A stretch of 64,000 nucleotides of DNA from a virus. The stretch lies in the IMG/VR virus record IMGVR_UViG_3300011258_000777, positions 1 through 64,000 of that record; one strand, 5' to 3'. The translations under genes and the position numbers were made by a program. The notes under the pieces are model-generated. The model was not told the DNA's origin. It saw only the letters and a program-made list of their open reading frames with translations, and did no database searches. Below, piece by piece: positions 1-5,905 of the stretch. Position 1 is the first letter of the stretch, and the number at the start of each line of letters is the position of its first letter.

Positions 1-33
1 TGTTCGCGCTTCATCATTGCGGGGGTGAGCCCC
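1..33. repeat. Copy 1 of a short imperfect repeat (other copy 534-567)
   Basis: This stretch is nearly identical to 534-567, including a small GC-rich inverted repeat. Read on the minus strand both copies start a short frame coding for M-K-R-E. The left copy could be the first codons of a gene that continues beyond the window edge, or a remnant. No gene can be confirmed here. Confidence 0.5.
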
Positions 34-64
34 CTACAAAGCCGGGGGCGGGGCTTTCACTCCA

Positions 65-271
65 TCAGGAGCCGGTGCTAAACTTACCACGAATGTTGGA
101 GCCGAAGAAGCGGCTGGAACTATCGGCGTTAATTAGTCCCTGGAAAATAGTCTGGTCAACATTCTGATAAGAATAGGTGCGACCATTGGCGAACACGACG
201 GTGAGGGTGCGGCTGCCGGTGTCGTAGGATGCTTCCTTGAGGAAGGTGCTGTTTAGTGGAGTAGTAGTCAT
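65..271 (-). CDS. KTSC-domain protein
   Basis: A 68-residue protein that is almost entirely a KTSC domain. It shows the family pattern: an N-terminal Ser-x-x-Phe-Leu-Lys strand, the segment RTLTVVFANGRTYSYQNV, then FFGSNIRGKF near residues 55-63. KTSC domains occur alone in many phages and at the C-terminus of lysyl-tRNA synthetases; a role in RNA binding has been suggested but not shown. The gene is the last one before the window edge and follows the tRNA gene. Its ATG has only a weak Shine-Dalgarno sequence. The family assignment is good; the function is unknown. Confidence 0.8.
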   Translation of the reverse strand: MTTTPLNSTFLKEASYDTGSRTLTVVFANGRTYSYQNVDQTIFQGLINADSSSRFFGSNIRGKFSTGS

Positions 272-325
272 GTTGTTGCCTTTTGTTAGATTGATGCTCC
301 TTTTAAGGTAGAAGCGACACCTGAG

Positions 326-402
326 TGGTAGGGAGACTGGGACTTGAACCCAGAACCCTCAGTTTATGAGACTGATGCTCTAACCAATTGAGCTATCTCC
401 CC
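326..402 (-). tRNA. tRNA with anticodon CAT (Met or Ile2)
   Basis: A 77-nt cloverleaf with encoded CCA. The acceptor stem pairs GGGGAGA with TCTCCCT (first pair G-U), the D arm is GCTC/GAGC, the anticodon stem is TCAGT/ACTGA around the loop CTCATAA, and the T arm is CTGGG/CCCAG with TTCAAGT. The anticodon is CAT. It lacks the initiator features (C1-A72 mismatch, three G-C pairs below the anticodon), so it is elongator tRNA-Met or, after lysidine modification of C34, tRNA-Ile2 reading AUA. The phage also encodes a TilS-like enzyme (1103-1699), which favours Ile2. A consensus sigma-70 promoter lies immediately upstream. Confidence 0.93.
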
Positions 403-415
403 TTGTGTCCCTCTT

Positions 416-444
416 ATTATAACCGAGAGGGCGCGGCTTGTCAA
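416..444 (-). promoter_or_regulatory. Sigma-70 promoter for the tRNA
   Basis: Perfect consensus: -35 TTGACA (439-444), 17-nt spacer, -10 TATAAT (416-421). The predicted start is only a few bases before the tRNA 5' end at 402. Confidence 0.85.
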
Positions 445-491
445 GCGTTTTTTTTGCGTCGGGAGGTTGCTGTGTTCCTCCTTACCCCTGT

Positions 492-520
492 AATGTAACC
501 GACTGGGGAGCGGCTGTCAA
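492..520 (-). promoter_or_regulatory. Sigma-70 promoter
   Basis: TTGACA (515-520), 17-nt spacer, TACATT (492-497), in tandem upstream of the tRNA promoter. It is followed by AAGGAGG but no obvious start codon. Confidence 0.75.
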
Positions 521-533
521 GCATTTTTTTTGA

Positions 534-567
534 TGTTCTCGCTTCATCGTTGTGAGGGGTGCTCCCC
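534..567. repeat. Copy 2 of the repeat at 1-33
   Basis: Nearly identical to 1-33 with one extra base. On the minus strand it contains a GAGGGG/CCCCTC inverted repeat and starts a 21-codon frame (M-K-R-E...) that runs through the next promoter. It is probably a remnant. Confidence 0.5.
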
Positions 568-579
568 TCTCTCCCTCTT

Positions 580-608
580 AATGTAACCGGGTGATCGTCT
601 GCTGTCAA
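580..608 (-). promoter_or_regulatory. Sigma-70 promoter
   Basis: TTGACA (603-608), 17-nt spacer, TACATT (580-585). The 30 bases 584-613 recur exactly at 815-844. Confidence 0.8.
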
Positions 609-613
609 GGATT
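584..613. repeat. 30-nt perfect direct repeat (partner 815-844)
   Basis: The core of two early promoters, including the whole spacer with GATCACCC, is identical over 30 nt at 584-613 and 815-844. The copies are 231 bp apart and flank the 57-residue gene. This suggests duplication of a promoter-gene unit. Confidence 0.85.
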
Positions 614-614
614 T

Positions 615-788
615 TTATTCAGGAATCGCAGTTCCGTACTCGACCGCCGAGAAGAACTCGATCGCATCCTGAAGGGCGAGAATGATCGCATCGCGGTGAT
701 GGACATCCAGGGAGCTTCCCTCGGCACTATCCATCACGAGAGCGATGAAGGCATCGGCATAGTTGTGTCGCAGTTCGTCAGTGGTCAT
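615..788 (-). CDS. Small hypothetical protein (57 aa)
   Basis: A 57-residue protein starting M-T-T-D-E-L-R-H at an ATG preceded by GGAGAGAGACAC, 23 nt below the -10 box of the promoter at 811-839. It is mainly predicted helix, acidic, and ends E-Y-G-T-A-I-P-E. I recognise no family. The strong promoter, good ribosome binding site and compact fit between two promoter units support it as a real early gene. Such small early proteins often alter host functions, but nothing in the sequence says which. Confidence 0.7.
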   Translation of the reverse strand: MTTDELRHNYADAFIALVMDSAEGSSLDVHHRDAIILALQDAIEFFSAVEYGTAIPE

Positions 789-810
789 GTGTCTCTCTCC
801 TTACTCTTGT

Positions 811-839
811 AATTTAACCGGGTGATCGTCTGCTGTCAA
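811..839 (-). promoter_or_regulatory. Sigma-70 promoter of the 57-aa gene
   Basis: TTGACA (834-839), 17-nt spacer, TAAATT (811-816), directly before the ribosome binding site of the gene starting at 788. Confidence 0.85.
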
Positions 840-842
840 GGA

Positions 843-1067
843 TTATTTCGATGAAAAAACGAGAGCGCCGTCCTTGTCGATCTTGCCGAGTTCAACGCCA
901 TCGTGTGCGCCGTTGCTGGAAAACGCAATAACAACCAACTCACCATTTTTGTGCTCGACTTGAATCCAAGCAATTTGATCGGCAAGGGTGCCAGAAGTAG
1001 CGACAACGAATACCTCGTCCATCCCATTGGACTGGAGGCGGAAGTCTCTGTGTTCAACGTCTTGCAT
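843..1067 (-). CDS. Hypothetical early protein (74 aa)
   Basis: A 74-residue protein starting MQDVEHRDF. The start at 1067 is chosen because AAGGAGAGACAC stands just before it and the promoter at 1088-1116 ends only about 20 nt upstream; a longer frame starting at 1106 would begin upstream of the transcript. The sequence is predicted mostly beta (IAWIQVEHKNGELVVIAF). I recognise no family. Its stop codon abuts the next promoter. Confidence 0.7.
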   Translation of the reverse strand: MQDVEHRDFRLQSNGMDEVFVVATSGTLADQIAWIQVEHKNGELVVIAFSSNGAHDGVELGKIDKDGALVFSSK

Positions 1068-1087
1068 GTGTCTCTCCTTACTCTTGT

Positions 1088-1116
1088 AATGTAACCGGGT
1101 GATCACAGGCTGTCAA
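1088..1116 (-). promoter_or_regulatory. Sigma-70 promoter of the 74-aa gene
   Basis: TTGACA (1111-1116), 17-nt spacer containing GATCACCCGGT, TACATT (1088-1093). It overlaps the last codons of the tilS-like gene. Confidence 0.85.
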
Positions 1117-1699
1117 AGACTTTCTTTTTGATAACTTTCTTGATGCCGGGATTGATGTGTGTAATGTGCGGCATCATTACATTGCGAATGTAATTGCGCC
1201 TGTAGCGATAGTCACCATTACTGGGATCGTTGATGGTTGGCACTTCTTTGCGAATACACCACATCGTAAAGTCTCGCTTCTCTGTGGTCAAGAAAGGTCG
1301 GATGAATTGATCGCGCTTGTGCGGGATCAAGAATGGGTTGCCATTCAGACTTGTGAAGATCCAGTTCTCAACCTGATCGTCAAGGTGGTGTGCCGTGATA
1401 ATCGGGGAACTTGTTGCTTCTGTGAAAAACTTGTAACGCTTATCGCGCCACCACGCTTCCGGGGAAACACCAGCAGGCATCTCTTCCTCGCATCTTCCGA
1501 TGACGATGGTCAGTTTGTGCTCAATACAATAAGCACGAACAAGCGCCTCTGCCTTTGGAGCATAAGGTGTGCCGTGGTTGTAATGTAGCACGACAACATC
1601 GTGGGCTCTGCGAAGAAAGTCAAGAGCCGCCATAGAGTCAATCCCGCCGCTTACAGCGACAGCAACTCTTCTTGGAATCTTGCCTGTAATGTGAATCAC
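1103..1699 (-). CDS. tilS: tRNA(Ile)-lysidine synthetase-like PP-loop enzyme
   Basis: TilS uses ATP and lysine to convert C34 of tRNA-Ile(CAU) to lysidine, changing both codon reading (AUG to AUA) and charging (Met to Ile). This 198-residue protein has the PP-loop SGGIDS at residues 17-22, the TilS-type E-x3-R-x2-RY element (about residues 81-89), HHLDDQVE at 104-111 and a C-terminal RRNYIRN segment. That is the catalytic domain without the extra C-terminal domains of E. coli TilS, a length also seen in short bacterial TilS proteins. It starts with GTG at 1699, has GGAG upstream, and overlaps the preceding gene by 4 nt. A substrate candidate, the CAT-anticodon tRNA, lies 700 bp downstream. 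Confidence 0.85.
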   Translation of the reverse strand: MIHITGKIPRRVAVAVSGGIDSMAALDFLRRAHDVVVLHYNHGTPYAPKAEALVRAYCIEHKLTIVIGRCEEEMPAGVSPEAWWRDKRYKFFTEATSSPIITAHHLDDQVENWIFTSLNGNPFLIPHKRDQFIRPFLTTEKRDFTMWCIRKEVPTINDPSNGDYRYRRNYIRNVMMPHITHINPGIKKVIKKKVFDSL

Positions 1700-1890
1700 T
1701 CTTCGTTCTCCAATACAATTGATGTTTCGTAGCTGTAAGGATAAGACTTGATCTTCATCTTGTTCATCTTCAAAAGAATGGCGAAGATCTCATCAAGACA
1801 ATCAATAGCAGAATCTTTATCAAGAGTTTCACAGTTTCTTAGGTGGTTTATACTGTTTTGTATACTCTGCAAATCATTTGTTTTAATCAT
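1696..1890 (-). CDS. Hypothetical protein (64 aa)
   Basis: A 64-residue protein with a good ribosome binding site (AGGAGAAAGAAG) below the promoter at 1913-1941. It is predicted helical in the first 45 residues and ends L-E-N-E-E. Its stop overlaps the GTG start of the tilS-like gene, so the two are translationally coupled. No family recognised. Confidence 0.7.
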   Translation of the reverse strand: MIKTNDLQSIQNSINHLRNCETLDKDSAIDCLDEIFAILLKMNKMKIKSYPYSYETSIVLENEE

Positions 1891-1912
1891 TCTTCTTTCT
1901 CCTTACTCTTGT

Positions 1913-1941
1913 AATGTAACACAGGAGGGCAAGGTCGTCAA
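1913..1941 (-). promoter_or_regulatory. Sigma-70 promoter of the 64-aa/tilS operon
   Basis: TTGACG (1936-1941), 17-nt spacer ending TGTGT, TACATT (1913-1918), giving a TGn extended -10. Confidence 0.8.
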
Positions 1942-1952
1942 GTCGCGGAATG

Positions 1953-2309
1953 TCACGATCGAGGCTCGCACGACTGCGCCTTGAGCTTCTTGCGCTGGTT
2001 ACAATGAGAACACTCGCCATCTTCCATCCACCAAGTAAAATGACCACATTCCATAACGGTAGGACCAAGTTCTACATCTTCGGGGGTAGGCTTGTAAGGG
2101 CAGTTCTTTGCGGTGTGGTCATCTTTCTCACCACAAGAGCGACAGATCATCACTCTCTTCTTGGTTGTGATCGGATTCCAATTGCTGTCGCAACGAACCT
2201 CGGCAGTGCTGATCTCTTCTTCTACAGTTGTTGTTTCTTTTTTCTTGCTGGCAGTTGGGCAGGTGCGTCGGTTATGACCGGTCTCACCACAATTTCCGCA
2301 TTTACGCAT
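1953..2309 (-). CDS. Zinc-knuckle (CCHC) protein
   Basis: A 118-residue protein with two zinc-knuckle-like motifs: CGNCGETGHNRRTC at residues 4-17 (C-x2-C-x4-H-x4-C) and CRSCGEKDDHTAKNC in the middle. A third Cys/His cluster, C-G-H ... C-S-H-C, lies near the C-terminus. CCHC knuckles normally bind single-stranded nucleic acid and are common in retroviral and eukaryotic proteins but unusual in bacterial viruses. The ATG at 2309 overlaps the stop of the deaminase gene (TAATG). Function unknown; single-stranded RNA or DNA binding is an inference. Confidence 0.75.
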   Translation of the reverse strand: MRKCGNCGETGHNRRTCPTASKKKETTTVEEEISTAEVRCDSNWNPITTKKRVMICRSCGEKDDHTAKNCPYKPTPEDVELGPTVMECGHFTWWMEDGECSHCNQRKKLKAQSCEPRS

Positions 2310-2755
2310 TATAGTTTCCCCATCGCACAATTATGATCATCAATGGTCCAATAGACGCGCTTGATGCCGACGTGCTGCATTGCTGCGTGACACATCGCAC
2401 AAGGCTTTGAAAGCCGAAAGCCACCATCTTTGCCTACGCGCGCAACATAAACGGTTGCGCCCTCTGTGACAGTGCGATCAAGCCCAAGAATTGCGCCCAA
2501 CTCTGCGTGGAGTGTTGCGATGCCATCGTGGTCTTTACAAAAACGAGAACCAAATGAAACCAATCGGTTCTTGTTGCAGCTTGTGTTGATAACAGAACCT
2601 CCCTTTACAAGAACAGCGCCGTGCTTGTAGTCGGTCTGCTCGGAGCAGAGCGCAGACTTGCGGGCGATGTTGAAGTAGCGGGAGTTCCTTCCTCTGTAAG
2701 ACATAAGCCGCTCGGTGAGCGGTCCAGTGGAGTATTCGCAAGGTGGGTTGGACAT
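2309..2755 (-). CDS. Deoxycytidylate/cytidine deaminase-family protein
   Basis: A zinc-dependent deaminase of 148 residues with HAE at 83-85 and PCAMC at 118-122, the zinc ligands and catalytic glutamate of the family. In T4-type phages dCMP deaminase makes dUMP for thymidylate synthesis, and this phage has ThyX and dUTPase, so that role fits. Other deaminases on nucleosides or nucleic acid share the motifs and cannot be excluded. The start at 2755 (MSNPP) is preceded by AGGAGAGAGA; a longer frame from 2773 would begin at the -10 box. Confidence 0.78.
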   Translation of the reverse strand: MSNPPCEYSTGPLTERLMSYRGRNSRYFNIARKSALCSEQTDYKHGAVLVKGGSVINTSCNKNRLVSFGSRFCKDHDGIATLHAELGAILGLDRTVTEGATVYVARVGKDGGFRLSKPCAMCHAAMQHVGIKRVYWTIDDHNCAMGKL

Positions 2756-2773
2756 TCTCTCTCCTACACCCAT

Positions 2774-2802
2774 AATCTAACGGAGTGATCGCCTGTTGTC
2801 AA
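2774..2802 (-). promoter_or_regulatory. Sigma-70 promoter of the deaminase/zinc-knuckle operon
   Basis: TTGACA (2797-2802), 17-nt spacer with GATCACTCCGT, TAGATT (2774-2779). Confidence 0.8.
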
Positions 2803-2811
2803 GCGGTAATC

Positions 2812-3273
2812 TTAGAGATTTTTGAGCAAACCTGAGCAAGTCCAGATAGTCTTGTCCTTGTAAAACTTCGCTGGCTCTGTAGAGTAGTCAGAAGGGCTCT
2901 TCCACCACTTCACAAGACAGAAATCTATGTTTGGATCAAGAACCTTCTTTCCTTCCTTGAGGCAACGATAGGCAGCATTCCAACTGAAAAACTCACTAAT
3001 GAGTTGCTTATTCAAGCTGGCGTGATCTTCATAAATTGCTTGTTTGATAGAACACTTTGCATCATCACGCAGAGCCCATAAGGAACTATAAGCCCCCACA
3101 TCCCTGAAATGGTAGTCCTCGCGGGACTTATCATAAAGTTGTAGCCACGCGGTCGATAGATCGAATTCGGTATACTCATTGATGTCTTTGACCCTTTCCA
3201 GCACCAAACCTTGTCCGCCGACCTTCCTGTTCTTCATACAAACAAGTGAGCCTGCTTTGATTTTGTTTGTCAT
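2812..3273 (-). CDS. Hypothetical protein (153 aa)
   Basis: A 153-residue protein rich in aromatic residues (WWKSPSDY, FFSWNAAYRC). The start MTNKIKAG at 3273 follows GGAGATTAGA, which includes the stop of the preceding gene. The first 40 residues (GSLVCMKNRKVGGQGLVLERV) resemble the SH3-like beta-barrel opening found in many small phage proteins, and the next gene upstream begins similarly. No function assigned. Confidence 0.7.
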   Translation of the reverse strand: MTNKIKAGSLVCMKNRKVGGQGLVLERVKDINEYTEFDLSTAWLQLYDKSREDYHFRDVGAYSSLWALRDDAKCSIKQAIYEDHASLNKQLISEFFSWNAAYRCLKEGKKVLDPNIDFCLVKWWKSPSDYSTEPAKFYKDKTIWTCSGLLKNL

Positions 3274-3274
3274 T

Positions 3275-3514
3275 CTAATCTCCGTTGGCTTTGCTGACGA
3301 GTTCAAACCCGTCGTGAATCATGTGTAGAATCTGGTGAGTGTTTGTGTCCAGTCTCACCAGCACGACTGAAAGGGGATCTGTTCCCGACACCTCAATGAT
3401 TATTCCGTATGCCCACACGGCGTCTATGGGGAACACCTCTCCATCATTCTTGGCTTCAAAGACTCTGTAATCTGTAATCCATCTTACAAGGTCGCCGGGG
3501 GAGAGGTGTTCCAC
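3275..3514 (-). CDS. Hypothetical SH3-like protein (79 aa)
   Basis: A 79-residue protein that begins at a GTG (no ATG in frame nearby) and reads E-H-L-S-P-G-D-L-V-R-W, a pattern common in small beta-barrel phage proteins. The ribosome binding site is weak (GAAGAG, far upstream), so the start is uncertain. It sits between the glutaredoxin gene and a possibly related 153-residue protein. Confidence 0.6.
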   Translation of the reverse strand: MEHLSPGDLVRWITDYRVFEAKNDGEVFPIDAVWAYGIIIEVSGTDPLSVVLVRLDTNTHQILHMIHDGFELVSKANGD

Positions 3515-3526
3515 ATAGTAAGTATG

Positions 3527-3775
3527 CTACTCTTCGGCTGAAAGCAGCATTACTTGTAGTTCGTCAAAGCCGCCAACGAGTTGTTCGTCACCACTTTGAT
3601 AATCTAACTTGGTGATGATTGGATAAGTTGTCCAATTGAATGTCCCTTTGATCAGTTCTCGATATTCTTTTGACCAATCCATCATCACCCAAGTGTAGTC
3701 AGCATCCTTCTCCATACATAATGCTTGGGCGTGTAGGCAATAGGGGCAATCGCTCACCCCGTAAATTATAAACAT
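3527..3775 (-). CDS. grx: Glutaredoxin
   Basis: An 82-residue thioredoxin-fold protein with the redox motif CPYC at residues 10-13, a TYP-I cis-proline segment (WTTYPIIT), and a C-terminal GGFDEL as in glutaredoxins. It probably reduces disulfides, for example in ribonucleotide reductase, using glutathione or a host reductase. The ATG at 3775 overlaps the stop of the 43-residue gene (TGATG), so the short frame upstream (MGV) is not the start. Confidence 0.85.
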   Translation of the reverse strand: MFIIYGVSDCPYCLHAQALCMEKDADYTWVMMDWSKEYRELIKGTFNWTTYPIITKLDYQSGDEQLVGGFDELQVMLLSAEE

Positions 3776-3906
3776 CACACCCACCAGTAACGGGAGTGCT
3801 CTTCATCTTCCCAATCGTCCCACTCAAACATTACCTCGTCAAATGGGTTCTCGCAATCAATCTCTCCGTGCATAGAGAGGAAGGCGTTGTGGTCGTTGTC
3901 AGTCAT
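3775..3906 (-). CDS. Small acidic protein (43 aa)
   Basis: A 43-residue acidic, tryptophan-rich protein (FEWDDWEDEEHSRYWWV). Its start at 3906 has GGAG and lies about 30 nt below the promoter at 3938-3966. A longer frame to 4005 would run back through the promoter and is rejected. It overlaps the glutaredoxin start. Confidence 0.65.
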   Translation of the reverse strand: MTDNDHNAFLSMHGEIDCENPFDEVMFEWDDWEDEEHSRYWWV

Positions 3907-3937
3907 GGGTTCTCCGTGTTGTGTTTGTGACGTACAT

Positions 3938-3966
3938 AAGATAACCGGGGGAGCGCCTGCTGTCAA
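3938..3966 (-). promoter_or_regulatory. Sigma-70 promoter of the 43-aa/glutaredoxin operon
   Basis: TTGACA (3961-3966), 17-nt spacer ending CCGGT, TATCTT (3938-3943). It may serve all genes down to 2812. Confidence 0.8.
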
Positions 3967-3988
3967 GCAGAAAAAGTTAGTATCAAAT

Positions 3989-4927
3989 TTAACTTGGCAA
4001 CCCAAAGTAACTATTCAATTCATAATTGATTTCTTGCAGCGAAAGAGCTTGAACATATGCAACATTGTTGAAGTGGACTGAGAAGTCAATAGCTCTCATT
4101 GCATCCTTAACATCTTGCCTTGCAATCTCATAGTACATGGTGGTTGTCTTCGCTTCGTATTCTTGGTTTGGATCTAAGTCTTCGCACTTACCGCATGAGT
4201 GACCAAAGACAACCATCTGGAAGTTAGCGCCTATAATTTTATCTGGGCGCTTCTGGATAGAGACCCCGTTTTCTCTTTGGACTTCTACTTCTTTCTTAGA
4301 TGGCTTCAATTTTTGAACCAAGCCGTGATCGGCAATCTTTATCTTTTGTCTCTTTTCGTCTTCTCGCTTCCAAATCTGAAACACAGTATTCAGGACACCC
4401 TTCTTTGACTCCTGCTCTTCATCTGGTCTGTAAAAACAGTTCTTTGGCAACTCAATGTCAGATACAAGATGAAAGCTCTTGTTCAAACTGTTTTGGGTTG
4501 ACCATTTCCTCCAAGACTTGGGGATTAAATAGCAAATGTATTCACAATGACCCGATGCGTGCTGAAAGAACTTTTTTGCCAATGAACTTGCCCTACCAAA
4601 CGGAGGGTTTGTTATCGAAATCAAGTCAGTCCTGTCAAATTGAGTTTCAAGATAGTTTGCTTCTTTTACAAGAGGGTGCCTTGGTTCAATATCAAAAGAT
4701 AAAATGTTCTTGTCTTCAATGCCAATACGACGGAAGCCTTCGATAAACTCTCCGGTACCACCGCAAGGCTCAAGAATAGCGCGATCGGCAAGGTCGATGT
4801 GTTTACGAACCTCATCTAAACAAATGTCAACAACTTCAGGAGTAGTGTAATACTGCTCCTTACCAGTTGTTCTTGTATTCGCATAGGACTGTTTTTCTTT
4901 GTGACCTGCTTTAACATTGTTTGACAT
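3989..4927 (-). CDS. DNA adenine methyltransferase (class I, NPPF)
   Basis: A 312-residue SAM-dependent methyltransferase. Motif I is EPCGGTGEF at residues 53-61 and the catalytic motif is NPPF at 107-110, the gamma-type order (TaqI-like) of N6-adenine or N4-cytosine enzymes. The C-terminal half (200-312) has no recognisable motif and may be the target-recognition region. Its ATG at 4927 overlaps the stop of the nuclease-like gene at 4927-5418 (TAATG), and the ribosome binding site is GAGGA. The pair has the arrangement of a type II restriction-modification unit, though the sequence alone does not show restriction activity. Confidence 0.82.
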   Translation of the reverse strand: MSNNVKAGHKEKQSYANTRTTGKEQYYTTPEVVDICLDEVRKHIDLADRAILEPCGGTGEFIEGFRRIGIEDKNILSFDIEPRHPLVKEANYLETQFDRTDLISITNPPFGRASSLAKKFFQHASGHCEYICYLIPKSWRKWSTQNSLNKSFHLVSDIELPKNCFYRPDEEQESKKGVLNTVFQIWKREDEKRQKIKIADHGLVQKLKPSKKEVEVQRENGVSIQKRPDKIIGANFQMVVFGHSCGKCEDLDPNQEYEAKTTTMYYEIARQDVKDAMRAIDFSVHFNNVAYVQALSLQEINYELNSYFGLPS

Positions 4928-5418
4928 TATACGTCCTCTGAGTAGATACATTTCCAAATGTTTTCAAGTTTGTGAGAACTGTTCTTATTCCAAGCCCAAC
5001 CGTTATTCTTCGTAAAGTGGAGGCTAGGATTATCAGGTCGCTTACATTCCCAAATCTCAATACGATTGGGAGAAACAAACACAAAAGCAAGATGGTCCCA
5101 ATCCTTTACGGCAGAAGTCTCTTGGTGCTCATAGTAGATTTGATTGAAGAAGTAGGAGCCGCCTTTGTTTTGAAAAGCAGTCTTTACCTCAATCTTCTTT
5201 GAGCCAGCGACAACATCATGTCCTTTTTTGATAATCTGCGACTCAACACCGATAGAATCATAAAAGTTTCTAACACAATGTTCGCCAAAGTCTCCTACGG
5301 CATTTTTGCCAGCCATTTTGACCGCATTTAGGGGACTGCTCGACCAATCTATCTTGGAGGCTCTCCGATTAGTCAAGGTATGCTTGATACTTTCTTGCAG
5401 AATTGTTGGCATCTTCAT
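4927..5418 (-). CDS. Putative PD-(D/E)XK nuclease paired with the methylase
   Basis: A 163-residue protein with a plausible PD-(D/E)XK active site: E47 in GDFGEH, D68 in GHDVV, and E77-x-K79 in KKIEVKT. The layout (helix with Glu, then two strands with D and ExK) is usual for type II restriction enzymes and related repair nucleases. The start ATG overlaps the stop of the upstream gene (ATGA). Because it immediately precedes and overlaps an adenine methylase, restriction is the first hypothesis. A non-cutting DNA-binding relative is possible. I cannot name a specific restriction enzyme homologue. Confidence 0.6.
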   Translation of the reverse strand: MKMPTILQESIKHTLTNRRASKIDWSSSPLNAVKMAGKNAVGDFGEHCVRNFYDSIGVESQIIKKGHDVVAGSKKIEVKTAFQNKGGSYFFNQIYYEHQETSAVKDWDHLAFVFVSPNRIEIWECKRPDNPSLHFTKNNGWAWNKNSSHKLENIWKCIYSEDV

Positions 5419-5678
5419 TCTTTAAGCCTTGTTTTGAGAATCTTTGCTCTGTGGCGTCCGCCTTGCAACACAACCACCACATCACACTTAGAATATAACA
5501 CGTTGCGGAGCTTTGTCAAGTCAGGATCGACCCATCCATCTTCAGTCTGGAGCATAACCTTGCTTTGACCTCGGTTTGCGAGTTTGATCGCATCACGATA
5601 GGCTGCGGAGAGTGAAGAGTAGACCCCGTGGAAGGTGTCGTCAGTGTCGAACAGGCAGTAGGTATAAATCTTGGTCAT
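5415..5678 (-). CDS. Hypothetical protein (87 aa)
   Basis: An 87-residue protein (MTKIYTYCLFDTDDTFHGVYSS...) coupled by ATGA overlaps to both neighbours. It is predicted alpha/beta and contains a conserved-looking GWVDPDLT segment. No family recognised. A weak promoter-like site lies inside it (5492-5519) and could feed the nuclease/methylase pair. Confidence 0.65.
   Translation of the reverse strand: MTKIYTYCLFDTDDTFHGVYSSLSAAYRDAIKLANRGQSKVMLQTEDGWVDPDLTKLRNVLYSKCDVVVVLQGGRHRAKILKTRLKE
5492..5519 (-). promoter_or_regulatory. Possible internal sigma-70 promoter before the nuclease/methylase pair
   Basis: TTGACA (5514-5519), 16-nt spacer ending TGTGT, TATATT (5492-5497). It lies inside a coding region, so it is less certain than the intergenic sites. 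Confidence 0.5.
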
Positions 5679-5905
5679 TTACCACACGCTTTACATTTGG
5701 AAACAAACTTGGCTTTTCTCTCCTTCATGCCAATTTTAATCTTCTTGAAGTTCTCGACACGATCCTTTAGCACCTTTCCATTATGGAGTGCCTTGATGTG
5801 TGTGCCCGTGTAAGCACCACATAACACGATAGCCTGCGAGGGGACATAGAGGATGTATTCGCCAGGGTGAGGATAAGCATCCTCAGTAATGTCGTAGAAC
5901 TCCAT
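5675..5905 (-). CDS. Hypothetical protein (76 aa)
   Basis: A 76-residue protein, acidic at the N-terminus (MEFYDITEDAYPHPGEYILYV) and basic at the C-terminus, where C-K-A-C could bind metal. The start overlaps the previous stop (TGATG) and the stop overlaps the next start (ATGA). No family recognised. Confidence 0.65.
   Translation of the reverse strand: MEFYDITEDAYPHPGEYILYVPSQAIVLCGAYTGTHIKALHNGKVLKDRVENFKKIKIGMKERKAKFVSKCKACGK

Larger units (their letters stand above)
445..614 (-). other. Non-coding array of promoter units before the tRNA
   Basis: Between the tRNA promoter and the 57-residue gene lie two more promoters (492-520 and 580-608). Each is followed by purine-rich Shine-Dalgarno-like sequence, a very short or no reading frame, an A-run, and the next promoter. 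It looks like early-gene units whose coding parts have been lost. No full-length gene is seen here. Confidence 0.6.

Noticed and set aside
836-1057. Minus-strand frame overlapping the 74-residue early gene in another frame.
   Set aside because: No ribosome binding site, whereas the 843-1067 frame has AAGGAGAG and a promoter at the right distance.
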